Shown here piece after piece: positions 23,251 to 36,312 of a stretch of 64,000 bases of DNA. The DNA is from Mastigias papua (Eukaryota > Cnidaria > Scyphozoa > Rhizostomeae > Mastigiidae), in assembly GCA_964019165.1 (NCBI GenBank), contig OZ025270.1, positions 10,768,450 to 10,832,449 of the forward strand, read 5' to 3'. The notes under the pieces were generated by a model, which saw only the letters and a list, made by a program, of their open reading frames with translations, had not been told where the DNA came from and made no database searches. The translations under genes were made by a program, and so were the position numbers. Within the stretch, counting starts at the first letter, position 1. Each line of letters begins with the position of its first letter.

Positions 23251-25234
23251 CATTGAACTTGTGATGAATGTCAAGTCTTCACAAAGAATAGTCATATGTC
23301 TTACTTCTTTTATGGTGACGTCGACGCAACATTATTGCATCACAAATTTACTTCAAGGCCAGAAACAATAACATTTTTTCTATTCTTTTAATCAGAATAT
23401 CATTTACAAAAGATAGGATATCACACAGTGCTAGTTATGCCACTTGAGCTCTTCGATTGTTCTACTCTTTGAATCTGCTATAGTTCAAATATGCGCACAA
23501 TAAGCACCCCTTATGCCACATTGTGTTAAATTTTGTTTTGCTCTCCTTAACTCCGCTTCCAGCTCAGCTGACTTTCTTTTGAATACGCACGGATTATAAG
23601 AACGTCTTGTATGGTGTCGAGTTAATATTTCAGAGAAAGTTGAATACGCGAATTCGGCTTTTGAGAGAAAGACAGGTCACCGCAGAACTCTTCTTTCTTT
23701 CATTGCCTTATGCCTTCCTAATCGTATTTGTTCTAATGCTGTAGCTAGCTTTGCTTCAAGCAGTGGAAACGTAACGCTTAGCTGTTCGTACACCCATCAT
23801 ACAGGACCAACGATTATAGTTTTGGTGGCTGTATAGAGTGGTTAACCACGGAGTTGGCTTTTTGAAATATTAATTGAATTGCAGCTTCTTAATCGACGTA
23901 AATTAGACTTTGATGGAGTAACTGACGAGTCAACGGCATATTGCTTGTGGATTTGCGTTCTTTTACTTGCATGTATTATATCCTCTTGATTGTACGACTG
24001 GCCTTGAAAGATAACACTATCTGAAAGATACTTCTTGGAACCAGGATTATCAGAACGTTACGGGAGAGAGGAGTTACCAATCTGAAGGTGAGTTGCTGCC
24101 CTAGTTTATAGCTGTGTTGGGCCTCTAAGCCTAGGGACTGCGGGCAAGTTAATGACAATAACATTTGAATCTTTATTGCTCTAATCCACAAGGGTACTTA
24201 GTTTTCTAGCAAGATTGAACGTAAAGTGCATCCTTATGTACCGTGCATTCATTAAGAGCTTCTGGGCTATATACAAAGACCATGGGCCTTGTAGATTGAA
24301 TGCAAAAACATAAGCCAACGAACTCTATCTGGCGCAGCTGTGTGCGGTTTTCATGTTGAAGCTGAAGTTTTGGTGGAATTCTCTCTTATGTAGTCATAGT
24401 TTATATACAAAATGTTCAATTGTCATGATGGCACTTTAATTATAAAGCCATTTTATACGAAGTGCTCCTGTCTTCCAACCATCGTTTAGAAGATTCCGCT
24501 ATGCCTTCTCCTGTTCGAACCAGCTTATTGCATACAGCCGTGGTCTTAGCCTAGTTTACCTCACATCTATAATTGATACTCGATCTTTATTCAAAAAATT
24601 ATAACGTTCTCTTATTACCACGTGAATAGAATAAAATGCGTAACGCTGAAGCAACCGTTACTGAGACCCATAAAAGAATTTGATGCGTCTCAATGGGAGA
24701 AAAACCTCAACAATTTCACTTGTGGTTCTTTAGTCCCACATTGCTCTCATTTCTGGTCGCATCGCTAATGAACAAGGAAGATTGTGGCTCTTTTAGGTTT
24801 GACTCATTAAGTAGTGCGCTGCGAACAGTGAATTACATTACGGAACATAGGAGAATTCTTATGATAAGCTCACTCACTGTCATGAAGTTCTCATTTTGAG
24901 TTCTTATTCTCGCCCTTGCTAATGTCAATTTACATGAAAGAGTATGGCATTCAACAGTGTAGGCAACGTTTGATACTAATGGTGCTTAGCTATGTGGCTT
25001 TGGTACTCGGCAATGAGAAAATTTCATCAATTAATTGAAGAAGGCCTATCTCTTTTATGTGTCCTAAAATTGAAAATACTCATATAAAAAACTTTTCCAA
25101 CCACAGGTGCACCAGTGCATAGTGCCGTAGGCTCCCTTTCTCTCAAACCTCTCCAAGGGTATTCTAAAATTCTTGCTGTTAGTGGAATCGAGGCCATGAT
25201 ACTCACCATAAGATACTTGCATACTTACACACTT
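23251..25234. other. Intergenic stretch, nothing recognised
   Basis: Slightly richer in CpG around 23500-24700 than the flanks. No coding exon could be supported. It could hold non-coding first exons of a neighbouring gene, but nothing in the sequence proves that. Confidence 0.35.
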
Positions 25235-25645
25235 TTTATAAAAACCACGTCATAGGGAACCTAGGTATTGAATATTAAAAGCCCTAAGGAGCTTGCACTA
25301 CATCTACTTAAGACAAAATCACGAAGAAAAATTTCAGTTTCAAAAATTTATTTTATCACTGGAATGAGTGTAGAGTAAGGAAGCTGATTCCATCATTTGC
25401 AATCAAATTTGCATGAATTATATTTATGCAATCCATGTAGCGAGTGGCTCATGAAAGGGGCTTCAATTGAGAATGGAGTATCCTACCTTAACACTTAACG
25501 CTTAAAATGTTTCCTTGCTTCTGTGGTATCTTCAGAGCTCTACACGTGCAGTTTAAATTAGAGGACTATTGAAGAACTTTTAGAAGTATGATGAGGTCAA
25601 CAGGCGTCCAAATAAGGAACTTTTGCTAGTTTCTTTACAAACAAG
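25235..25645. mobile_element. Degenerate member of the AAGGAACC-end MITE family
   Basis: The right part contains AAATAAGGAACTTTTG followed by AGTTTCTTTACAAA, matching the right end of the element at 51141-51520. The interior has TTCAAAAATTTATTTTATCAC and GGAAGCTGATTCCA, shared with that element. The left end near 25235-25262 (TATAAAAA...GGGAACCTAG) is degraded. Confidence 0.5.
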
Positions 25646-26657
25646 CCATGTAAAGGCAGGCCCGTAGACGTTAGTAGGCAATGCCCCCTCCCCCCAAAAA
25701 AATTTGCTGAGATTGTATTTTGATATGTTTTAAATAGCTGATTTATTGCATATCATCAGGCAGTGCCCCATCCCCTAATTCAGGTCAACTCTCTACAGGC
25801 CTGTGGAATGGACGTTTGATAGACTCACTAGAATAAGTGATTTGCATGTCTCTCGCAGATTGCTTGCTTTTGGGACATGACATCGTGTGTTTAAACCGTC
25901 CACTGACCTGAATCATGACCTAATGGGAATCCTGCAAATGAGTATTTGTGCATTGAGCTTTATATCATGGTTTCTAGTAAACTGCCTTTGTCTGTTGGTA
26001 TGTTTTCCATTCATGATGACAAATGGATTGATTGTTTGCAGAATGAATCATATGTTTGCTTGTTGTTTGTTTGAGCGTAGTTTAATTTCACCTGCAGTTG
26101 GCAGGTTGAACAACCACTCTGTATCGAAACCTCTTCAAGGCAGAGCTCTAGCCGTACCTGATCAAATATTGAAGAGTTAGGATTGTAGAAACCGCGGACT
26201 TGTGAGCCAAACAAATTCACCTCATTATGGAAGAATAGGACATCCTCATATCAATTAATAGATATTAAACAGAACGCTACACATTATGTATTTTTCATGG
26301 CGTGGAGAGAGGGTTTTTGATACCTCGGTACTACAGTTGCTGCTCTAGCCGCCGTGAAGTAGTAGAGTCGGACCCATTCTGGATAGAAAACAGCAGGTTA
26401 AGTCATTGGCTTGTGTGTGAGAAATTTAACAGATTTTATAAATTTTTTGGAAAGAGGTGAATGGTTATTTACCCCCAACTCCCCAACACACCCCTGTTTC
26501 TCCAGCACTGTGGTATTGTTCGAAAACTCTGTTGATGCTTGTGTGTTTGAAGTGTGCCAAATAAGGGAGTGATATTAGGTGATTTTTCTTAATAGACTTC
26601 TTTCATTGACTGTTACATTATAAAATTAACGTGATATTTCAACAGCCTCAAAAAAAT
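25646..26657. other. Intergenic stretch, nothing recognised
   Basis: Only short frames with no resemblance to known proteins. Confidence 0.4.
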
Positions 26658-26895
26658 AGACTGGTCCAAAAGTCTTATAAACATGTTAAGTCAGGGAAGG
26701 GTTCTGTGTTTCTGGTCACCTAGCGCTTAACATGATCCCAGTGCTCTGAAAACGTGTATCTCTATCAATTTACCTGATCTGGGAACAATTTTTATAGAGA
26801 AGCAAAGAGGTCTATTCAATTTTCTCACAAACATTTCAATGATTTTCATCAGCTGTTTTTCTACCTAAATGGAATGCATATCTATATTCAACATC
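26658..26895. repeat. Dispersed repeat, copy 2 (~240 bp)
   Basis: Same family and orientation as 4848-5085. Identity is continuous from TAGACTGGTCCAAAAGTC to GGAATGCATATCTAT, then ends abruptly in both copies, which marks the right boundary. Confidence 0.8.
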
Positions 26896-27995
26896 AGCGC
26901 CTCTTTTTCTATTTTTATTTGATTTCTCCTCTCTCAATCTCGCTCTCGTAAGGTGCATGGGATCGAGGTCCTTGCAAAATCAAAATGGCTTTCTTCATGC
27001 TAGTTTTCTTACACTCTATAATACCCATTATTGATCCTCCCTATCCTTCTCTGTTTTCAATAAGTAGTTTAGTGCAACATGCACTTACTGTGCCCCTCCA
27101 CTTTCCAAATTCTTACTATACCTCTGTACTGAAATGTTTTAATGGGTTCGCTTCAGAGTGAGGACATAGGGTTACACACATGCCATCAGTGCTTAATTTT
27201 CCAAGATTACTATTTAGCAATCATTAAGGATTTATTAGCGAAGCTTGAAAGAAATGTTCCTGGAACATACCGATATCATACATGAAGCGCCTTATCGGGG
27301 ATTAAAGTACACATCTTTTCTGTATAAGAAACAAACTTTCTCCCTTCAGCGTGGATGTTTCCTAATATTTTGTCAAATCCATCCTTAAATGTTTCTTAAG
27401 TATTTCTTAAATTCTTGAAATTTCCTATAACGACAAGGCACTAAAGGACGAGAAACTGAAGTTTTAGTTGAAAACATTTGAGAGACGGATATTGTTTGTA
27501 TATTTTTTCCATTTCAATTAAAAGATTTCTCGAAAAAACAGATTTGTCAAGTTCACTTTTGAAACTCAGCCTGCTCGTGTTTCTTAATTGTTTCTTAATT
27601 TTTGCCTGATTTGAGCCTCATGTGTCTTATATACTTATTTCTTATAAAAAAGACGTATAATCGCTGTAGCCAGAAGACACAAAAATGTTATTTTTAATTA
27701 TCAATGGAGGGAAACCTCTCCTTGCCCCTTGCTCCTAGTCCATCACCGCTCAATGCGCAAATGTTCGCCATTGAAGTTGCTATTCTGTTTATTTTGATAG
27801 TTAATTACACGTGGTGGCCACAGGGTTCATATGCAACTCCATGCTCCCTGTAGTATTTTATATGGCTACCAAACAAGAAGCGCTTTAGTATGTCCACTTC
27901 CATTGTCTCGTTCCTTCTGCAATAAAATTTCATGACTGCAGTACCCATTGATTTTTACGCCACTAATTTTGATTTTGATTTTGAAGCTACTATTA
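26896..27995. other. Intergenic stretch, nothing recognised
   Basis: No exon or repeat supported. Confidence 0.4.
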
Positions 27996-28253
27996 GGCCC
28001 CGTTTACACTGTATTAGATCACTTGTTGATTTACTACAAAAGTTAAAATCGGAGCAACTTGCCGTTTACACACACGCAAGTGATCCGAAACAAAACTTGT
28101 TCGGCTAACAGATACAGCTTTTGTACCTGATACGAAAGAGATCACTGTTTTGCCTATACGGATCCAAAGTTGTACCAGTACAGTGCAAACACAATTGCTG
28201 GGAGTAACTTGTGTAGCAGATCAAAAGTGATCCGATACAGTGTAAGCGGAGTC
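27996..28253. mobile_element. MITE with TIR GGCCCCGTTTACACTGTAT
   Basis: About 258 bp. The left end and the inverted right end (GACTCCGCTTACACTGTAT) match over about 30 bp with few differences, continuing into GATCACTT. Flanks are TTA on the left and TTC on the right, which would fit a decayed 3-bp duplication of the PIF/Harbinger type. The superfamily is not certain. Confidence 0.75.
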
Positions 28254-31200
28254 TTCGTAGCCAAGACTGTTGTCTTCTAGGCCCTCTATTCCATTGGGAT
28301 AGGCCCCTTTCATCCCTCACTTCAGAATGGTCCAAGTATCTGTAAAAGCACTGGACAGACTTCCTGCGGCTGGCGCTCAGTTTGTTAACCGCTGTTTCTA
28401 CATCACGATAAACAACCAAAAATATCCACTTTAATTACGCAGACAAATTACACTTGCAATTAATTATGACTTCGGTCACCGTTTCCCACGAGCCTCGTCC
28501 ACTTGGAATTTATTATTTTCCCACACAAATTCTTCTAATATAATGGACGCAAAGAACAGTTAGGTACTGAGTCTTGCGCACAAGGTTCGTTCTTTGCGTG
28601 TCATACAATTGCGGTGCGGCTACACAAATATTGTGCTGCTTTCTGCTGGATTTGAATTACAACGACAATATACCAAAGAATACTGTGTAAATAATGGAAA
28701 GCTTGTTGCTTGGAGCCTGCGAGGAGAGATGATTCTCTTTTTCACATACTGTTTAAAAATATATCCTCTTGTCATTTTTCCCGATTTCAACTGTATCTAA
28801 CAAGATTATTCCACTCTTTCATGAAACATAAGATTAGTCTTCACAATGGTCCCTAATCTAAATAGCTATGGATCAGATCGTTCCTCTCGCTTGAAGAATC
28901 AGCTAAGAAGCGAAGAAAACAAGTAGCAACTTAGTCAAACGTTAATTTTGTGCCTTCGGGTAAACCCTCACCATCTGTATTGTGGCGAAGGACAATAAGC
29001 TAAATTTACCCCAACATATTGAACAAGGCACCATAATTGCCGAGAAGCCCACGGTCGTTATGCCAACTTCTACAAGACAGAATTTACCGACGGCTTCTGC
29101 AAGAAGTTTGGGGGTATGACACTCTCAAATGCGTTACTTCGGCACGTCCTTGTTCACAAGTACTTGTACTTCTCAACTTTGATCCTCCAATGGTGCAGGC
29201 TACGGGCTAATGGGGTAGGGAATGGGCTCTATTGATAAGATTGAATAGCATTGTGACAAAAAAAGCCCCTACGAATAAATCATGATCTTCGCACAGGGCA
29301 CCTAAATCAGGACAGTTTGATCCTGGACAACTAGGTATCTGGAAATGATATAAGTACCACATAAATTTGGGATTTCTCCAGACTTCTTACATCGCACAAT
29401 GGTTTCAGTGTATGTTTCCAAAGTAAAGGTATCTATAAGCTCTCATCACCACCTTTGCTGTAGCTGAGCTTCTTTTGAACAAGGCCATTACTTACGCTAC
29501 TGCGTTGCCGAAGAGTATACTCAATGTTGGGAACAGGTCCCTGTGTTTACTACCAATATGGGCTAAGAAAGGAATGTTAGGCCAAAAATGTTAATTTGTG
29601 CCAGTTTTCAGTTCATTTTCTTATCAAAGTGTATTCATCACTAGAAAAATTTTCGTGATCTTTGTTTACTGAACCTCTTTTCTACCCATTAGCACTGATA
29701 ATGTATTAGTGAGTCAAGGACAAGGACTTCAGGAGAGGCTTTTCTCCAATCAGGCCAGCTATTTATTTCTTAGATTAGTATGTAGACGGTATGAAACATG
29801 GCTTCTTTTAAGGAAATTTGGACTTGTGAGTCAAGGCCACATGAGGGTCTCATTCCATTCGTACCTGAGTTCGGCTTGTATGCCCAATGAGATGCTCTCC
29901 AGCACTTCCTTGCACCTGTTTCTAGTCGACTGATAGACTGACTTCTGCCCATTTTCATTTTGAGGGAGAAGAATAAAACTTTTCAAAATTGCCTGAAGCT
30001 AGCAGGCAAAATACCTTAAGTTCATAGTGCAAAATACGAAGTTTTGCTCACTCTTCAGCTAGCATTAATTGTGCACCAAACGTGCTATTCTGTTGCCTCA
30101 GTTCAGTATGCCTCTAGTATGCCAAAGGCTGTCCTTAAACTACTTTAATCAGCCGAAGTTGAATCTAGTATACGTACTCAGCCTGGTTTCAACCTAGGCT
30201 ACTTTGGAGGAGGGTTTAACCTAGGTTGAGCCCATAGAATGTAAAGTCCTGTTTGCATCAAGTCATTTGATATTTTATCCCATATAAGTCGTTTTTTGAC
30301 CTTAGGATTTCGTGCACATTCAACTCATTTAATGTATCAAACCAGTCAGTGAATTCTAACTCTTCATTAAGATGGGATTTCTTATGATAATTGTATATGC
30401 TGTTTAGAGTTAATTTGCGGACTACATTGATGCGGTTGTTAACCCCTATTTACTTGGCAATGTTTAAGCCCAAATATTAACCTATCTGAAGCGTAGTGAT
30501 CATGTTGGATGTCTGGAAAATTCTTCGTTCCCTGCTAATGAAGGGTTAGTCTTTCGGCGTAAAATTTCGATAAATTGTTCCGAATACGTGTAGCCACAAA
30601 TTCAAACTAGAATGCAGAAATCCCTAGTGCAGAAAATAAATTTGGCAGTTTTACGCACTGGAGTGAAGTCCTGTTTGCACTGTCACATTGCCATAAATGC
30701 TTGCCAAACCATTTCATTAGTATGGGTTGTATTCAAGTATTTTTATAAAATGTTACATATGATTTGATGATATACAGTAAACAGATTCTAGTCCTGACTT
30801 CCATGATGTACTAATTTCAGGCAAGTCTCTTAACACAGGAGGTTTTCCGCTTATTGTCCGAATTGACATAGAGGGTACAACTTTGACAATATGAAGTCAA
30901 CATGAATAACAAATGGATTTTTGACAAACTCTTTCCTGAATACATTCAGCAGCTCTTTTGCATAAGTTCTTAGTTGAATTTGCACACTATTATGACACAG
31001 CAACTAGGGTTGTTTAACGTGCAATATGGCCTATACCTGAAGTGGTTTGCAGGGTATATCACACTCCTAGACAAAATCTATGTAGGAAAATTACTAAGTT
31101 TGCTATTTCCATCAACAAATTGGTTTAATTTTCAGTATTCTAGGAAGCCAAGAAGAAGAATTAGGAACTGCGGTATAACAAATAGCTAATTAATTTGCTG

Positions 31201-34200
31201 CTTTTATTTATTCACAAAATTAGTCGATCATTTGAAAACAGAAAAATTGAAGAATTAAAGATATGCACTCTTTTTTATAAAAGCAAGTTTAAAAGAAAAT
31301 GGGCCTCAAAATAAATGGGAAATTAAGAGCAGATTAAAAACAAGCTGGTGCTGAAGAACTGCCGTAAAATGATTATGTGTATCTTTTGTCTTCTGCGAAT
31401 GTTATTAAAAATAATGCCTGCCTCATAAAGGCCCAAAGTTGTCTTGTATATCTTGCAATGCTTGAATTGCCTACATCCCAATGATTTATGAACGGATTTA
31501 GAACAATTCAGCCTAAAAAATTATGGAGAAATTAAGAACAGCCAGCCTGCACCTCAATTTTACTGGTTCTTATATACAAAAGAGTATGCACAAACATTCT
31601 TCAGTCATAGGATCCACACCCATTTGTGCGAGGAAAATCTAGATCCTACAATCCCAAATAAAAATTTTATGAACGGCCTCCCTGCTGTTCGATGTAAAAT
31701 GCATAATTCTATGCACTTTTGTGCGGCTCTAAAGAAAAATCTTGGCCGATTTAGGGGCGCAACTAAGAAGTTCTGGCGGCTGGGATCTAATTCATGAAAG
31801 TGGCCTGTCAGGTACCCTTTATCTATTTTTGTCAGAGCCAAGAACTATTCCTTCAGCACAGTCAATACCCGTAAGAATAATGTGCACTTCTGCATTTTTC
31901 CTAAAAGCCCTGATTGCATCCAAAATTGCTAAGGCAAATGATTTATGCTAGAGTACCCATCAGAGCTGCTTGAACCTAACATGTCAGATAATACCTCTTG
32001 ACTGGTTAGCGTAGGCCAGAGTAGGCCAGAGTAGCCCAGAGTAAGCATAAAAGGTCACATTGTATTGTGAATTCCGGGAGTTGTATCCTTCAGCTATGTC
32101 TTTGGCTCAATAATTCAGTGCACAAGTCCATATCGGTCTTGAAAGTTGGCAAGATCTTACAGTACAATACTGATCTACCAGTCAGTGGAGAACCCATCTC
32201 AAATTTTATTTGAGGGTGAATACCCAAAAGGAAGCAACTTTGTCTTCCTTTACTTTCGATATCCAAGATGAACTTGCCGCTTTAAAAGAAATTCATTACT
32301 TAAAACGGTTATACATAATTAAACATATGCAAATACTGGTTTGATCCCACAGCAGATACCTTATGTCATCCTTCTTACATGACATTTAAAAAGTCTGCTA
32401 TAAGGACGCCTTCGCAAGGGTGATCCGCTGTGTAGATTAAACGCCAGTTTTTACCTGCCGTCAATGACCAGATAGCTGCAATTTGACTCTTCTCGGAGTG
32501 CAAGAACGGAAGGATTCTGTTTCAGAAGCGCCGAAACTAGGTGTTTGCAGCATGGTTTTGTTTTCGTACGGACCAGAGAGTGAGCCATGTCTTACATTGT
32601 GTCTTGAAAAAGGCTGTGAATAACCAAGATGCATGGAAATTCAACTAAGGTTTGTCTTGATAGTTATTAACTGTTGTCTCAAGTCAACAAATTCAAAAGA
32701 GCCCATGTAACAGACATTTTTGAGTAGCAATAACAGCCTTCACTGTTAATTTATTCTAGGCAATATGCGAAGTACTTTATGAAGAGTGATTTTAACGGCT
32801 ATTTTTGATGAGAATTAGAGCGCGCACTTATGTCGATTAAAGTCCAAACATTTGAAGTTCAATTTCTCTGTTTCGCTAAAGCAATAATCGACCTACTGCT
32901 TTTGATAATGGATCTAATAATACACTATTAATCACCTAACGTACGTTTCTCTGGTACAAAGGTGGATAGATTCAAAATAACTCATGGCTCTAACTTGGGA
33001 CAACATTCCTTATGGATAATGTTCTTGTCTGATATATCATGTAATTACTGACACAGTGTGATTTTTACGTTGGCATAATGCACAGATACTGCCTCTCTTT
33101 ACTTTCTGAAAGCAGCAAGGTTATGACCAGTCACTACAAGTTTCAGTTATATTCAACTTCTGCAAACACTATACTCTCCTTGTGCTCTCTGGCTCATTTT
33201 GAGGAGCCAAATATGTGACACTTGATATGTCCTATTTACAAATTTCGACGTACAACTCTACAAAATTAGTCAGGTCCACACTTATTTTAAGTCACGATAA
33301 TGGTCTTGACAGGTCAAATAGTGGCAAAAAAATTTGTGGTGTAAAAAATGGTGGGCACAGCATTTACTGGGTGGGCAGTTACGAAATTCTCTAAAAAAAG
33401 AATAAGACCATAGAAGTACAACTCTAAAAAAGCTCTCATTTTGGAAAAGTAGATGTGCTTTTGGACAATTTTCCATTCAAGACTCCTTGTATAGATCCAC
33501 GCTATTTCCTAAATAGTGATATTTTGGGGTTCCCTTAATTTAGGCACTGATTTTCAGCATGTGGATATTACTGAAAATGTATTTAGAACACTGGAAATTT
33601 ATTGAGGAAATTTATTTAGGAATAAATACGTCAATGATTTGATTTTGCTGCCCAGTCGGTCAACTCTCATTGCCAAGCATAGCTCTCATCACCCATCTCT
33701 GACCTAGGACATCGAAATTTGAAAAGGGGTGTTTGTTGAGAAAAAACAACAAAAAATCTAAGAAAAGGAGCATTTTTAGGCTCAAATTCGACTTTTATAT
33801 ATGATTTTCTAAAAAGGGGTCTAATTTTTTAATTGGTTTCAAAGAAAATAGGGTGTCAATTTGAGTTAAAAATTAGAGAAAAGGGTCCATTTTCTAGCAG
33901 CTCAGACGTGGGTGCTTACACTTGACAATAAGAGTTGAGCCACCAGGCGTTCCTGTCATGTCAAAAATATTTTAGAAACCGTATCGACAAATGCTTGAGA
34001 ACCTGGTAAAAAATAATCTTCTCAGGTTCCTTATAATGCAAGCTTGGCATCGTATATTCTGGTAAAGCATTCTTTCACAGGAACTGAAGACTTATGGTGA
34101 ATTTATTAGTCTGTTGAGAAACTTATTGAATGCTCTTTTTACAGAAGAGCTTCTAGGCTAAAATTACTGCATGGTAGGACAACTACACGTTCATAAAACC

Positions 34201-35379
34201 TTAATGAATCGACACTTTTGGCTTTTTAGACTCTACTTATTCGCTACCTTAGAATTGGTTTCACCAAATGGCATGGAAGGAACCATAATAGCATCCTTTA
34301 AGTTTCATTTACATCTGCCTGTCATAACATGATGGTCTCCCGGCATGCAACAGAAACATTTAGGATTACCATCAGCGTTATTTTGCTTATGATAGCACGC
34401 ACAAGCACTAATATTCATGGATGTTCTGCAAAAAGGCCTTTTTTGTTAATCTTTTTCGCTGCAAGGTCATAGTTGATGGTTCTGTTAGACGCCAGAGCGC
34501 AGTACTTCGATCAGTATTCTGCGCTCTATTACGGCGATTAACAATGGAACTTGAATATTCCAATGGAAACAGATCAAGACTCGTCCGTTTGTTGGTAGGA
34601 GCAAATACCCCCATACAATCGTACTTAACATAAGGGGGCTTAATAAGAATTATGGCGGAATCTCCCAAAGTTCTCTCTCAACTGCTGCATTAAGTTCGGG
34701 GCAGGGTCGCTGTCTTGTTAATTTGTGCTGTCCTCTCAGTGGCGTGGTAAAGGGGTGGGTAAAATTTTCCAAACCTAGAGATTTTAAGATTATCCATAAA
34801 AAAACGGAGATTTAACTAAAAACCGGGAGACAACCGAAATTTGTTGAAAGTATAAAATAGATTGCGACAAAGGTAATCATGAAAAGTAGGATGAAACGTA
34901 CCTTCATAATGATTATAAGCATAACTTCATTCGGTGAAAAGTCTTGCACACGTGCATAAACTCGAATTAAAATCAGAAAATGGCCAGGAATATCTAAACA
35001 AAATAACTTGATTTTGCAAAGATTACCCTAGAGAAAGCGTTTAAAAACCGGGATACTGGGAGAAAGCAGTCAATTTCCGGGGAGGTAAGAGTTCTAGGGC
35101 ACTGGGGCATTGGTACATCTTTTCTTGAATTTGGTCCTTGAAATTTGATCAAAATCTTCTTACATTTATGGGAGTAAGCAAGCTTTGAAGTTGGAGCATA
35201 TTTGGACCATATTCAGACCCAACCAGCAGTATCGCGATAGTACATTCAAACCCAACCACCCCTCCACTTGTACAACAGTCTAACAAAATCACCTCAGATC
35301 AGATTATATTATCCAAGCATCAATTCCCATATCTGGACCTCTCTGTATCAGTTACTTAGCAAGTGTGCACCTAGGAATT
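28254..35379. other. Seven-kb intergenic stretch without a supported gene
   Basis: Holds a short 11-bp tandem repeat (GTAGGCCAGAG, about three copies) at 32009-32045 and a small palindrome around CCTAGGTT near 30190-30230. Low-complexity AAAAGGGGT-type sequence occurs near 33720-33900. Open frames of 60-86 codons (e.g. 34408-34668 minus, 34421-34633 plus) resemble no family I know. Confidence 0.4.
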
Positions 35380-35586
35380 TGTTCAAAGTAAAAGTAAAAT
35401 GGCCTTTATTGTTCTTTCTTTATTCTTTCCTTTCTTTCTTTTCATTTAATAATTGTAAATTAATTTAATATTATCTTTGTTTTTAATCGTTATATTGCAA
35501 ATTAGATGGAGGATACCTTGTAAACTGGCATTCGCTGAAGAGGCATTCTCCTTAAATGATATGAAAATGAAATGAAATGAAATAGC
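35380..35586 (+). mobile_element. LINE 3' UTR remnant with ATGAA tail
   Basis: A T-rich segment, then GAGGATACCTTGTAAACTGG and GAAGAGGCATTCTCC, then a GAAAT pentamer tail (35565-35586). This is the usual end of CR1/L2-like LINEs. No reverse transcriptase sequence is left. Confidence 0.55.
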
Positions 35587-36033
35587 CTAATCCACGATAA
35601 AGGAGAAACTAAAATGCTTTTAGAGTTGACATAGCTTGGAATAATAACTTCAAATTTAGAAAAGGAAGAAACATTATATGGACTTTTTGACATCACTATT
35701 TTCAAGTTTAATTATGATCATTAACAGATTAAGAACTTTTAATAAACAGTTCTTCAAATGTCCAAAGAATAGGACACTTTTATGGTTTAGGGGGAAAAGG
35801 GTGGGGGTCTAGGCTTCTAGGAACCCTACCCTTTTCATGGCAGCCTAGAAGCACCAGTTTGATTTCGAGTGCAAAATACACCGCTGGAGTTGGAGCATTT
35901 GATTAAACTACTGGTAGCTAGCTTGATAATTTGTGGATATTGTAGAGGGTACTGTCAACGCATGTGGACGATCATTTCTTCGCCACATGAGCTTCTCTTC
36001 CAATACTTCAATGATTTTACTGATCGAAAAGTA
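35587..36033. other. Intergenic stretch, nothing recognised
   Basis: No gene or repeat supported. Confidence 0.4.
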
Positions 36034-36305
36034 AAGGTAAAAAGGTAAAGGTGAGTCTCATGTACGATTCCGTACGTTTGGTGAGTGTCTGTTAGAGGGA
36101 CACTTATCCTGAGCCGCCGGCATAGTGAGGTAGGGTGACCAGCTCCTTTCCTTGCCGCCTTTAGCTTCCCCAGTGTTGCCACCAGGTACCCAATTACTGC
36201 TGGGTGGACAGTGAGCGAGCATCCCAACTATGATCCGAGGGTTCGGTTCGAACCATCGATGTTTCGCACAGCAGTCAAGCGCTCTAACCACTTGGCCACT
36301 CGCCC
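36034..36305 (-). mobile_element. tRNA-Ser-derived SINE with TSD
   Basis: Read on the minus strand from 36305, the head starts GGGCGAGTGGCCAAGTGG (box A) and contains a DGACTGCT-type anticodon arm. Box B GGTTCGAACC is at 36245-36254. The head matches a tRNA-Ser(GCT). It continues into an unrelated ~190-bp body and ends in ACCTTT-type repeats (36034-36052). AAAAGTA occurs at both edges (36027-36033 and 36306-36312), the expected target duplication. It is not a functional tRNA: the 3' half of the cloverleaf is replaced by SINE body. Confidence 0.85.
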
Positions 36306-36312
36306 AAAAGTA

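Noticed and set aside
36235..36306. Functional tRNA-Ser gene
   Set aside because: Box A and box B are present but the acceptor stem and 3' half are replaced by SINE body, and a target duplication flanks the whole element.
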